Part shown: piece by piece, positions 7,280 to 12,995 of the stretch
How positions within the stretch are numbered: position 1 is the stretch's first letter
Layout: every line of letters begins with the position of its first letter
Assembly: GCA_903831635.1 (NCBI GenBank)
Contig: CAIKYN010000127.1
Coordinates: 1 to 14,906, forward strand
DNA: 14,906 nucleotides
Direction: 5' to 3'
Source: an uncultured Spartobacteria bacterium
GTDB taxonomy: Bacteria > Verrucomicrobiota > Verrucomicrobiia > Chthoniobacterales > UBA6821
Notes under the pieces: generated by a model
What the model saw: the letters and a program-made list of their open reading frames with translations, nothing else
Database searches by the model: none
Told to the model about the DNA's origin: nothing
Translations under genes and position numbers: made by a program

Positions 7280-8149
7280 TTATCGGAAGACCTCGGTCAT
7301 CGCCGAGCTGACATTTCGGTAGTGATAAGGAAAAGAAAGCCCCTCGAAGCGCTTCGGAATAATCCGCTGACTGTCGAGCATCAGGTGGGAGAGATCTCCG
7401 AGCATGAGACGAAGGGCGAAGGCCGGTGCTGGAAAGAGCGCCGGCCGGTGGGCGGCACGACCAGCCGCCTTGGTGAATTCCGCATTGGTGACAGGTTCGG
7501 GCATCACGGCATTCATCGCTCCCCTGATGGAGTCATTGTGAAGGGACTCGAGGACCATGGCTGCCAGGTCTTCCACCTCGATACAGGACATCCATTGGCG
7601 TCCCGATCCGAGATTGCCACCTAGGCCGGCACGGAAGACTGGTTTGATCAGCTTCATCGCTCCGCCGTCTCTGCCCAAGACAAACCCGATTCGCAGTCTC
7701 ACCACGCGGACTCCATAGTGCTCTGCCCTCGTTGCTTCGGCCTCCCACGCTTGGGCGACTTCGGCCAGAAATCCGGTACCTGCCGGGGACTCCTCGTCAG
7801 CGATGCGTTCACCTGTGTCTCCGTAGAAGCCGATGGCCGATGCGCTCACAAGAACACGGGGCCTTTGCTTGGCGGCGGCGATCCCCTCGACCAGACGTCT
7901 GGTCCCCTCGATACGGCTGGAGAGAATGCTTCGGCGTTTTTCCTTGGTCCAGAGACCAAGAATCGATTCGCCGGCCAGATGGACGAGACCGGTGCAACCC
8001 TCGATATCAAGGGGCTGGGAGAGGGAGAAGAGTCGCCTTCCATTCCCCTCTCGCCGGCTGAAGAGAATCACATCGTCCCCTTGGGATTTGAGGGCTTTTT
8101 GCACCGCATGACCAATGAAGCCAGTTCCGCCGGTGATGCCGATCTTCAT
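7280..8149 (-). CDS. TIGR01777-family SDR epimerase/nucleotide-sugar-like oxidoreductase
   Basis: A 289-residue extended short-chain dehydrogenase (YfcH/SDR39U-like). The N-terminus has the NAD(P)-binding loop ITGGTGFIGHAV (4-15), followed by LVHLAGESI and VLVSASAIGFYGDTGE, the latter holding the Ser/Tyr active-site region of the family, then EVAQAWEAEA. The C-terminus (roughly the last 50 residues) is the DUF1731 module with SQRIIPKRFEGLSFPYHYRN, characteristic of TIGR01777. The substrate of the family is not settled. I start at ATG 8149 rather than an in-frame ATG at 8182, because the shorter start opens directly on MKIGITGGTGFIG and is preceded by AAAGG at the proper distance; that site overlaps the amidase stop, so the genes are likely coupled (7-base gap). 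Confidence 0.9.
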   Translation of the reverse strand: MKIGITGGTGFIGHAVQKALKSQGDDVILFSRREGNGRRLFSLSQPLDIEGCTGLVHLAGESILGLWTKEKRRSILSSRIEGTRRLVEGIAAAKQRPRVLVSASAIGFYGDTGERIADEESPAGTGFLAEVAQAWEAEATRAEHYGVRVVRLRIGFVLGRDGGAMKLIKPVFRAGLGGNLGSGRQWMSCIEVEDLAAMVLESLHNDSIRGAMNAVMPEPVTNAEFTKAAGRAAHRPALFPAPAFALRLMLGDLSHLMLDSQRIIPKRFEGLSFPYHYRNVSSAMTEVFR

Positions 8150-8156
8150 GGAGCCT

Positions 8157-9230
8157 TTAGTGTGCATTCCCAAATGTCGCATGAAGCCAGCTGTAAGGGA
8201 AGTGCTCCCCGGGACAGTCAGTGGGACGGGGGTTGATCTCCTTGTGGGCGTAGACGATTGCCCTGCGGCCCTGGGATTTGCCGACGCGATCCCTGAGGTA
8301 GGCTACGAGTTCTTCAAGTGCCCCGATCTGGGCCTTCGTCGGCAGATCCCTGTTGAAGTCACCGACTAGGCAGACGCCAAGCGCTATGTCATTGAGGTAG
8401 TCACTGGCCACATGGCCTCCGTTGAGCTGTGCCGTCCATCGGTGACCGATCTCCACCTGGCCATCGCCAGAACCATGGCCGTCGCCAATGACGAAGTGGT
8501 AGGCCAGCCCATTCTTCATGTGACGCACCCGCAGGTGGTAGATGTCAAAGACCCGGGCATTTCCCTCACGGGTGCCGCTGTTGTGGACGACGATATATTT
8601 CCAGCGCCCCCGTCGCACGGGAGCTCGGTCGATGGCAGCCCGTGTGGAGGCACTCAGATAATTATAAGTCTTGTGGGAACCAAAAACCCGGCTCCAGAAC
8701 CCTTCTTCTTTCTGTGGTGGAGGTGTTGGCTCCAGTCCCTCTGCGGTCTCAATTCCCGACTTTTCGATCGTGATCGGCGCCGAAGGGGTGGCTCCATGCG
8801 GTAGCTGAGATAGAGGGAGGGATGTGGGAGGGGAGGCCGCTGGTGGTGCGGTGGGCGCGATGCTTGGATGTTGCGGTGCGGACGCTGTGGTTACTGCTTG
8901 CGTGGTCGTCGCGTTGTGGTGTGGCGTGGGCGTAGGGCTCGGGTGGTGAGCGGATTTTTTCTTTCCGTGAGCCGACTTGTGAGAGGCGTGGTCTGGGGAA
9001 ACGTGGTGAGGGGAGGGAGATGGCGACGGGTGCTTGTGCGAAGAGGAGTGCGTGGAGGATCCGGAACTTCCGGAACTATTTTTCAGAAAGAGGGCTTTTT
9101 TCTCTTCTTCGGAGCTCTCACCTCTCACTGGGGACAAGGGCGTGAGATACAACCCCGCAACAAGCGACAGCAGAAGAATCCTAGTGGATGATGGGATGAA
9201 GAACACTGGCGCTAACCTATCAGTCGACAA
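8157..9230 (-). CDS. Secreted N-acetylmuramoyl-L-alanine amidase (Amidase_2/PGRP fold) with His-rich linker
   Basis: A 357-residue exported enzyme expected to cut the amide bond between muramic acid and the stem peptide of peptidoglycan. Residues 18-36 form the hydrophobic core of a signal peptide. Residues about 51-175 are low-complexity, made of Ser, Pro, Thr, Ala and His with at least 14 histidines between 51 and 150, an unstructured spacer. The catalytic domain (about 208-352) contains VVHNSGT (His216), AYHFVIGDG, and AHKEINPRPTDCPG (His329, Cys339); His216/His329/Cys339 correspond to the zinc ligands of T7-lysozyme-type amidases. The start appears to be TTG 9230, just 9 bases after the truA stop; no in-frame ATG precedes the signal peptide and GTG for residue 9 is an alternative. 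The linker may let the enzyme reach peptidoglycan from a membrane- or wall-attached position (inference). Confidence 0.88.
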   Translation of the reverse strand: MSTDRLAPVFFIPSSTRILLLSLVAGLYLTPLSPVRGESSEEEKKALFLKNSSGSSGSSTHSSSHKHPSPSPSPHHVSPDHASHKSAHGKKKSAHHPSPTPTPHHNATTTQAVTTASAPQHPSIAPTAPPAASPPTSLPLSQLPHGATPSAPITIEKSGIETAEGLEPTPPPQKEEGFWSRVFGSHKTYNYLSASTRAAIDRAPVRRGRWKYIVVHNSGTREGNARVFDIYHLRVRHMKNGLAYHFVIGDGHGSGDGQVEIGHRWTAQLNGGHVASDYLNDIALGVCLVGDFNRDLPTKAQIGALEELVAYLRDRVGKSQGRRAIVYAHKEINPRPTDCPGEHFPYSWLHATFGNAH

Positions 9231-9239
9231 ATGGAGCGA

Positions 9240-10061
9240 TCAAGCCGCTCGAGACTCTACCTTTCTGGGTTTGGTTGGATTCTCCTGCTCCTGCCGCTTG
9301 CCACGATAGAGAGCCCTGACCAGATAGAGTCCGTGGGCAGGAGCCATGGCTGGAGTGGGCCATGGCTTCCCTTCCGCAAGACGCTTGAGAAAAATACTCG
9401 GGTCTTCCTTTCCCTGAGCGACTCGAACCATTCCTCCCACGAGCATCCGGACCATGCGGTAGAGGAATCCATCTCCCTCAAGCGTGATCGAAATCGACGA
9501 TCCCCGCTCCTTTACCGCGGCTTTACGAATCGTGCGAACGGTGCTCTCGGGGAGTGATCCCGAGTCGGCACAGAAACCACGGAAGTCGTGGGAGCCCTCG
9601 ATCCTTCCAGCCAGATCTCTGATTATGGAGCAATCGAGAGAACCGAAGAGATGCCATGCGCGGTTAACAAGATGGGGCGGCAGCACGGGATCGTGCCAGA
9701 TGTCGTAACGGTAGATCTTCCCTCGCGTGGAGAAGCGGGCATGGAAATCTTTGGAGGCCCGTGTGGCCTTCATGACGCGTAGCTCCGGCGGGAGGGAGGA
9801 ATTCAAAGCCGCCACCCAGCGTTCGACCTCACCCATCCGACCGATTTGCTTTACCTGTTCCGGGGTCAACTCGAAATGAACCGTCTGCCCCAGCGCATGG
9901 ACGCCCGCATCAGTTCGCCCGGAGGCATGCAGGATGACCCGTTCACCAACGATGACGGCAATCACCTCCTCCAGCGTATCCTGAACAGTCCTGCCGTGCG
10001 TCTGGCTCTGAAAGCCTCGGAAGGCAGTTCCGTCATAGGCAACCAGCAGACGCAGCTTCAT
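9240..10061 (-). CDS. truA: tRNA pseudouridine(38-40) synthase TruA
   Basis: A 273-residue cytoplasmic enzyme that isomerises uridines 38-40 in the tRNA anticodon stem-loop. The opening MKLRLLVAYDGTAFRGFQSQ and the catalytic motif GRTDAGVHALGQ (catalytic Asp51) are diagnostic; FHARFSTRGKIYRY, SHDFRGFCA and FLYRMVRMLVGG complete the family pattern. The start is taken as ATG 10061, which overlaps the ruvX stop as ATGA; a longer in-frame start at 10088 would add MARFAVSNL inside ruvX and is unlikely. Length is normal for the family. It sits between ruvX and the amidase in a closely packed series. Confidence 0.96.
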   Translation of the reverse strand: MKLRLLVAYDGTAFRGFQSQTHGRTVQDTLEEVIAVIVGERVILHASGRTDAGVHALGQTVHFELTPEQVKQIGRMGEVERWVAALNSSLPPELRVMKATRASKDFHARFSTRGKIYRYDIWHDPVLPPHLVNRAWHLFGSLDCSIIRDLAGRIEGSHDFRGFCADSGSLPESTVRTIRKAAVKERGSSISITLEGDGFLYRMVRMLVGGMVRVAQGKEDPSIFLKRLAEGKPWPTPAMAPAHGLYLVRALYRGKRQEQENPTKPRKVESRAA

Positions 10062-10495
10062 GAGATTGCTGACTGCGAATCGAGCCAATCCTGCAGGATC
10101 TGAACTGCAGCCGCCTGGTCGATGACTTGGCGCTGGGCACGGCTATCCATGCCTGTCTCCTGAAGACGGCGCGTTGCGGCGGCGGTCGTGAGGCGCTCAT
10201 CCCAGAGGATCACACGGGCTGTAGAGTGCTGCTTCACGACCTCGGCTAGCGCACGGCTTTTCTCAGCAGCCGGACCGTAGGTTCCGTTCATGTTTCGGGG
10301 AAGTCCGATGACAATGGTCCCGGCTTCTTTTTCGCGTGCTGCTGCGGCGATCTCTGCGGCCCCCGTGAGGCAGTCACCTCCCTTCACTTTAATGGTGCTA
10401 TAGGGGTGGGCCATAAAGCCCATCTCGTCGCTCAGAGAAAGGCCGATGCGGACCGATCCAGGGTCAACGCCAAGTACGCGGGAAGTCGAAGTCAC
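10058..10495 (-). CDS. ruvX: Putative pre-16S rRNA nuclease / Holliday junction resolvase-like RuvX (YqgF)
   Basis: A 145-residue RNase H-fold protein. Motifs in order are VLGVDPGSVRIGLSLSD (7-23, first catalytic Asp11), IVIGLPRNMNGTYG, VILWDERLTTAAA (catalytic Glu) and VIDQAAAVQILQDWLD near the C-terminus (catalytic Asp). The family is known as YqgF/RuvX and is linked to 16S rRNA 5'-end maturation and possibly recombination. The open frame continues far upstream to 10918, but that extension is unlike the family and overlaps the opposite-strand membrane protein gene. GTG 10495 gives the normal length; upstream there is only a weak GGGG site. Its stop overlaps the truA start (ATGA). Confidence 0.93.
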   Translation of the reverse strand: MTSTSRVLGVDPGSVRIGLSLSDEMGFMAHPYSTIKVKGGDCLTGAAEIAAAAREKEAGTIVIGLPRNMNGTYGPAAEKSRALAEVVKQHSTARVILWDERLTTAAATRRLQETGMDSRAQRQVIDQAAAVQILQDWLDSQSAIS

Positions 10496-10549
10496 AACCC
10501 CATGACATCGGAGTGCGGGAAGGGAGGCAAGCCGTAGAAATCGACCTAA

Positions 10550-10604
10550 TCTCCTGCTTATCTCTCGTTGAGAACCGATTCCGGATTGCGCAGCGTGCAG
10601 GAGA
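10550..10604. repeat. 8-bp inverted repeat reaching the ribosome-binding site of the small membrane protein
   Basis: TCTCCTGC (10550-10557) and GCAGGAGA (10597-10604) are perfectly complementary across a 39-base loop in the intergenic region between divergent ruvX and the small membrane protein gene. The right arm overlaps the start of the GAGAGGAG ribosome-binding site, so pairing in the plus-strand transcript could hide part of it. This could be chance. Confidence 0.35.
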
Positions 10605-10608
10605 GGAG
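10601..10608 (+). promoter_or_regulatory. Strong ribosome-binding site
   Basis: GAGAGGAG followed by a 5-base spacer and ATG 10614 is the clearest Shine-Dalgarno site in the window. It selects ATG 10614 over the in-frame GTG 10611 directly before it and ATG 10623. Confidence 0.7.
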
Positions 10609-10613
10609 TAGTG

Positions 10614-10922
10614 ATGCATGATATGTCACAGCTTTCCTTGAATAAATTTTCTGAAAATCTTCCCGTCAGCGGGACCATCGGAATCACACAGGCCGTAGCC
10701 GGTGTCGGCCTCGGTCTCCTGATTGCGGACAAAATGTCCGGGGAATCCCGCCGTCGTGCCGGGAGCATACTCCTCGTGGCAGGAGCTCTGGCCTTGGCAC
10801 CCGTGATCGCCAGCGTCGTGACCCGGGTAAGGAATCGCCCCCACTCCACGCGCCGAGCCCAGCGCCAGCTGGATTCGATCCGTGAGGATGTCGGATTCCA
10901 CGACTCCGAGCACCTCATTTAG
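10614..10922 (+). CDS. Small two-helix membrane protein of unknown function
   Basis: A 102-residue protein with two hydrophobic, glycine- and alanine-rich segments (about 20-40, GTIGITQAVAGVGLGLLIAD, and 50-70, AGSILLVAGALALAPVIASV) separated by a short basic loop KMSGESRRRA, then a charged C-terminal tail RAQRQLDSIREDVGFHDSEH. The Gly-x3-Gly spacing suggests packed helices. I recognise no family. Reasons to accept it as real are the excellent ribosome-binding site, membrane-type amino acid pattern with positive-inside loops, and its position directly before maf (17-base gap) in the same direction. It is divergent from ruvX with about 118 bases between, which should hold both promoters. Confidence 0.72.
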   Translation: MHDMSQLSLNKFSENLPVSGTIGITQAVAGVGLGLLIADKMSGESRRRAGSILLVAGALALAPVIASVVTRVRNRPHSTRRAQRQLDSIREDVGFHDSEHLI

Positions 10923-10939
10923 TCAGTTCGGCACCGGGA

Positions 10940-11539
10940 ATGCCCAAGAAAGGCCCTCTCCCGCTCCGATTGGTTCTGGCCTCGGCCTCGCCGAGGCGTC
11001 GTGATCTTTTGGAAGCTGCGGGATTCGAGGTCATCGTCTCCCCTGCTGACGTTGAGGAACTCTCAGACGGGCTTGCGCCGCGAGCCTTGGTCCTCGCTAA
11101 TGCCGAGATGAAGGCTCTGAAGCTCGCTGCTACGATATTCGGGGATGTGGTCCTCGGGGCAGACACCGTGGTCGTGCTCGATGGGGAGATTCTTGGTAAA
11201 CCACGTGACCTTGATCACGCAGTGGAAATGCTGCGCCGACTCAGTGGCAGAGCGCATGAGGTGCTCACAGGCGTCTGCATGCTGCGTGGAGGTAAAGTCG
11301 AGCGCTGCAGCTTTGTGGAGTCGACGCGTGTCTCCTTTCGTCCACTCGACGAGGCCTTGATCACTGAATACCTGCGCGAAATTAACCCTCTCGATAAGGC
11401 CGGTTCGTACGCAGCCCAGGAGGATCGGGGGCGGCTGATCGAGCGTATCGAGGGATCGATGGATAACGTCATCGGCCTCCCCGTGGCCCGTGTGATCGAG
11501 GCGATGGAGAGTCATTTTTCGGAACCTCCGGCTGGGTAA
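10940..11539 (+). CDS. maf: Maf-family nucleoside triphosphate pyrophosphatase
   Basis: A 199-residue cytoplasmic enzyme that hydrolyses non-canonical or pyrimidine nucleoside triphosphates (dTTP/UTP type) to monophosphates, limiting their entry into nucleic acids and affecting division. Family motifs are LASASPRRRDLL (13-24), GADTVVVLDGEILGKPRD (73-90; Asp75 is the catalytic base), AGSYAAQ (154-160) and GSMDNVIGLP (172-181). Arg19, Lys87 and Gln160 are the residues expected to bind phosphate/base, which fits the YhdE (dTTPase/UTPase) branch better than YceF. Length is normal. ATG 10940 has only a weak GGGA upstream; it lies 17 bases after the small membrane protein gene and may be cotranscribed. 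Confidence 0.94.
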   Translation: MPKKGPLPLRLVLASASPRRRDLLEAAGFEVIVSPADVEELSDGLAPRALVLANAEMKALKLAATIFGDVVLGADTVVVLDGEILGKPRDLDHAVEMLRRLSGRAHEVLTGVCMLRGGKVERCSFVESTRVSFRPLDEALITEYLREINPLDKAGSYAAQEDRGRLIERIEGSMDNVIGLPVARVIEAMESHFSEPPAG

Positions 11540-11617
11540 TCACTCCTGCCAGTTTGCTAGTAATGATAATTATCCATGAGTTTTCTCTGTGGGCGTGGCA
11601 TGTCCCACAAATCTCTG

Positions 11618-11647
11618 TTGACAGAAGTTAAAAGGTGCGGATATTAC
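11618..11647 (+). promoter_or_regulatory. Candidate sigma-70-type promoter upstream of the first two-cysteine gene
   Basis: A perfect TTGACA (11618-11623) is followed after 18 bases by TATTAC (11642-11647), which matches the -10 consensus at four of six positions. The predicted transcript start would be at or just before ATG 11655, implying a leaderless message unless the protein begins further in. Seen directly in sequence; activity is inferred. Confidence 0.45.
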
Positions 11648-11654
11648 CGAGCTG

Positions 11655-12161
11655 ATGAAGCTAGGTAACCTCTTACAAGCCGCAGGATTGCTCTCCCTGT
11701 TTATCTTGTCGGGTTTTATGGCGGTTCTTTTATTGAATCCCCGGCAGGGTGAGGTGTTCGAGCCGAGCAAGGGATTGCCTCAGGAATTACGCCATGAAAT
11801 TGTCGAGGTAGATCAGGGCATCTTTTCGGCGTTGTTAGCCTGCAATCATGTCGATCGAATCAGAGACGATGTGAATTATTATATTTCCAAGGTTGAGATC
11901 TGGCAGCCACAGGGGGCTGCAGAGCAGGAAATTAAAAAACAGGAGATGTTAACCCTTGAGGAGTTCCGCTCACTGATCACCACCCGCAGTTGCATGGAGC
12001 AGCAGTTGCGGATCACCGTGCCAGGAACCCTGCACACTAAGAATATCCTCTCCAAGAACGAGCAGAACGCCTGGGAAAACTTTGCTGCTCAAGAAAAAGT
12101 CAAATTGGCGAACATGATGAAACGTGTCGACTTGCTGGCGACGGCTATTGTCGCTCGGTGA
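11655..12161 (+). CDS. Single-pass envelope protein with two cysteines, unknown function
   Basis: A 168-residue protein with an N-terminal membrane segment (about 6-27, LLQAAGLLSLFILSGFMAVLLL) acting as signal anchor or signal peptide, and a charged, mostly helical extracytoplasmic part. Two cysteines, Cys63 (LLACNHVD) and Cys113 (TTRSCMEQQL), could form a disulfide. The C-terminal region NAWENFAAQEKVKLANMMKRVDLLATAIVA resembles the end of the next gene's product, showing the two are paralogs. I recognise no named family. AT-rich codons are visibly more frequent than in maf or polX. The stop is 18 bases before the next gene. Position 11655 ATG has no convincing Shine-Dalgarno site. Confidence 0.72.
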   Translation: MKLGNLLQAAGLLSLFILSGFMAVLLLNPRQGEVFEPSKGLPQELRHEIVEVDQGIFSALLACNHVDRIRDDVNYYISKVEIWQPQGAAEQEIKKQEMLTLEEFRSLITTRSCMEQQLRITVPGTLHTKNILSKNEQNAWENFAAQEKVKLANMMKRVDLLATAIVAR

Positions 12162-12179
12162 GTTAGTTGAGTTCTGATC

Positions 12180-12833
12180 ATGAAATCACTGGTTTTTTTG
12201 CTTGCCGGTGTAAGTGTTTGCGTGCTGTTCGGAATCGGCATGATTCTGAGAATGCAGACGGTTTCCGAATTAAATGACAAGCAGTTGATCGAAGTAGTTC
12301 AGGTGAAGCTCCATGGAATTACGACATCTCGTGTTATTCTGGAGGAGGGCCTCGATTCAGCCGTGGGAGACCTTGATCAGATGGATCAATCTGTCACGAG
12401 TTTGATTCGCGATCTCAAGAACGCTGATTGTCCTAGTGCAAAGTCTCATAGGGCCTTGTTGTTGGAGGAGAATATTCTGGAGCGGATTCGCGAACTCGTT
12501 GTCTTCAGAAAAAGTTGCCAACAGAGCCTGCATAGTGCCAATAGCGATCCGCTAAGGGAGAATCCTTTGGCGGGTGGTATTGAGTTGCAGGCTAATCAAA
12601 TGCCAACGCATGAGGGCAAATCAGAAACCGTGGACCAATCCCTCATCAGCAAGAGGATAGAGGAACTAAAACAGGAAAATGCGCAATTGAGAGCCTCTGA
12701 TAATGCCCGTAGACGGAATCTTTTTGCCGCGGGTGCCAGAGGCCGCTGGGCAGAGACAAGTCACAGGATCAAATCTCAGATTTTCGGAGATCTCCATCAA
12801 TTGGATGGATTGATGGCCACGGCCATTCTTTGA
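12180..12833 (+). CDS. Single-pass two-cysteine envelope protein, paralog of the preceding gene
   Basis: A 217-residue protein with an N-terminal membrane helix (about 3-23) and an extracytoplasmic helical region. It shares with the preceding product a Cys pair in the outer domain (Cys84 in NADCPSAK; Cys113 in RKSCQQSL), an N-x-FAA motif (180-184) and a C-terminal LDGLMATAIL that matches DLLATAIVA. A segment at 155-172 (LISKRIEELKQENAQLRA) has heptad spacing of a short coiled coil. The extra length compared with its paralog is in the middle, residues about 120-178. No family is recognised. Codon use is similar to that of the paralog and less GC-rich than polX. The tandem arrangement suggests duplication and possibly a heteromeric envelope complex (inference). 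Confidence 0.72.
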   Translation: MKSLVFLLAGVSVCVLFGIGMILRMQTVSELNDKQLIEVVQVKLHGITTSRVILEEGLDSAVGDLDQMDQSVTSLIRDLKNADCPSAKSHRALLLEENILERIRELVVFRKSCQQSLHSANSDPLRENPLAGGIELQANQMPTHEGKSETVDQSLISKRIEELKQENAQLRASDNARRRNLFAAGARGRWAETSHRIKSQIFGDLHQLDGLMATAIL

Positions 12834-12858
12834 GCTCTCTGTTCTCCCTGATTATCGG

Positions 12859-12896
12859 GAGGCACTGATCACACAACCCCCGTAGATGGGTGCCTC
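12859..12896. repeat. 7-bp inverted repeat in the gap before polX
   Basis: The 162-base gap between the second two-cysteine gene and polX (12834-12995) contains GAGGCAC (12859-12865) and GTGCCTC (12890-12896), perfectly complementary across 24 bases, and just before it CTCCC/GGGAG (12844-12861). No T-run follows. They may be a structured 3' end of the upstream message or chance; I saw no other gene or RNA in this gap. Confidence 0.3.
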
Positions 12897-12995
12897 TGGT
12901 GTATGCGTTTTCAAGCACAAGGCTTCCAAGCGTAATCGTATCATCTATATTGCGAGCGCAGGTGAACATATCGCTCCTGCCAAAAGTACAAAACC

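Noticed and set aside
8150..8182. Longer start of the epimerase at 8182
   Set aside because: The added eleven residues overlap the amidase end, and ATG 8149 has a well-placed AAAGG site and begins exactly at the Rossmann strand.
7718..8236. 172-residue plus-strand ORF across the epimerase and amidase genes
   Set aside because: It crosses the boundary of two well-supported minus-strand genes and shows no family motif.
8868..9191. Plus-strand ORF rich in Arg and Val opposite the amidase linker
   Set aside because: It is the complement of the low-complexity His/Ser/Pro linker, and its composition is explained by that repetition; it has no start signal or family features.
10496..10918. N-terminal extension of ruvX giving a 286-residue protein
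   Set aside because: The extra 141 residues are Arg/Ser-rich without family similarity and lie antisense to a membrane protein gene with a strong ribosome-binding site; GTG 10495 gives the normal RuvX length.
11588..11609. TGTGGG/CCCACA stem after maf as a terminator
   Set aside because: Only six pairs, a ten-base loop and no T-run; too weak to call.
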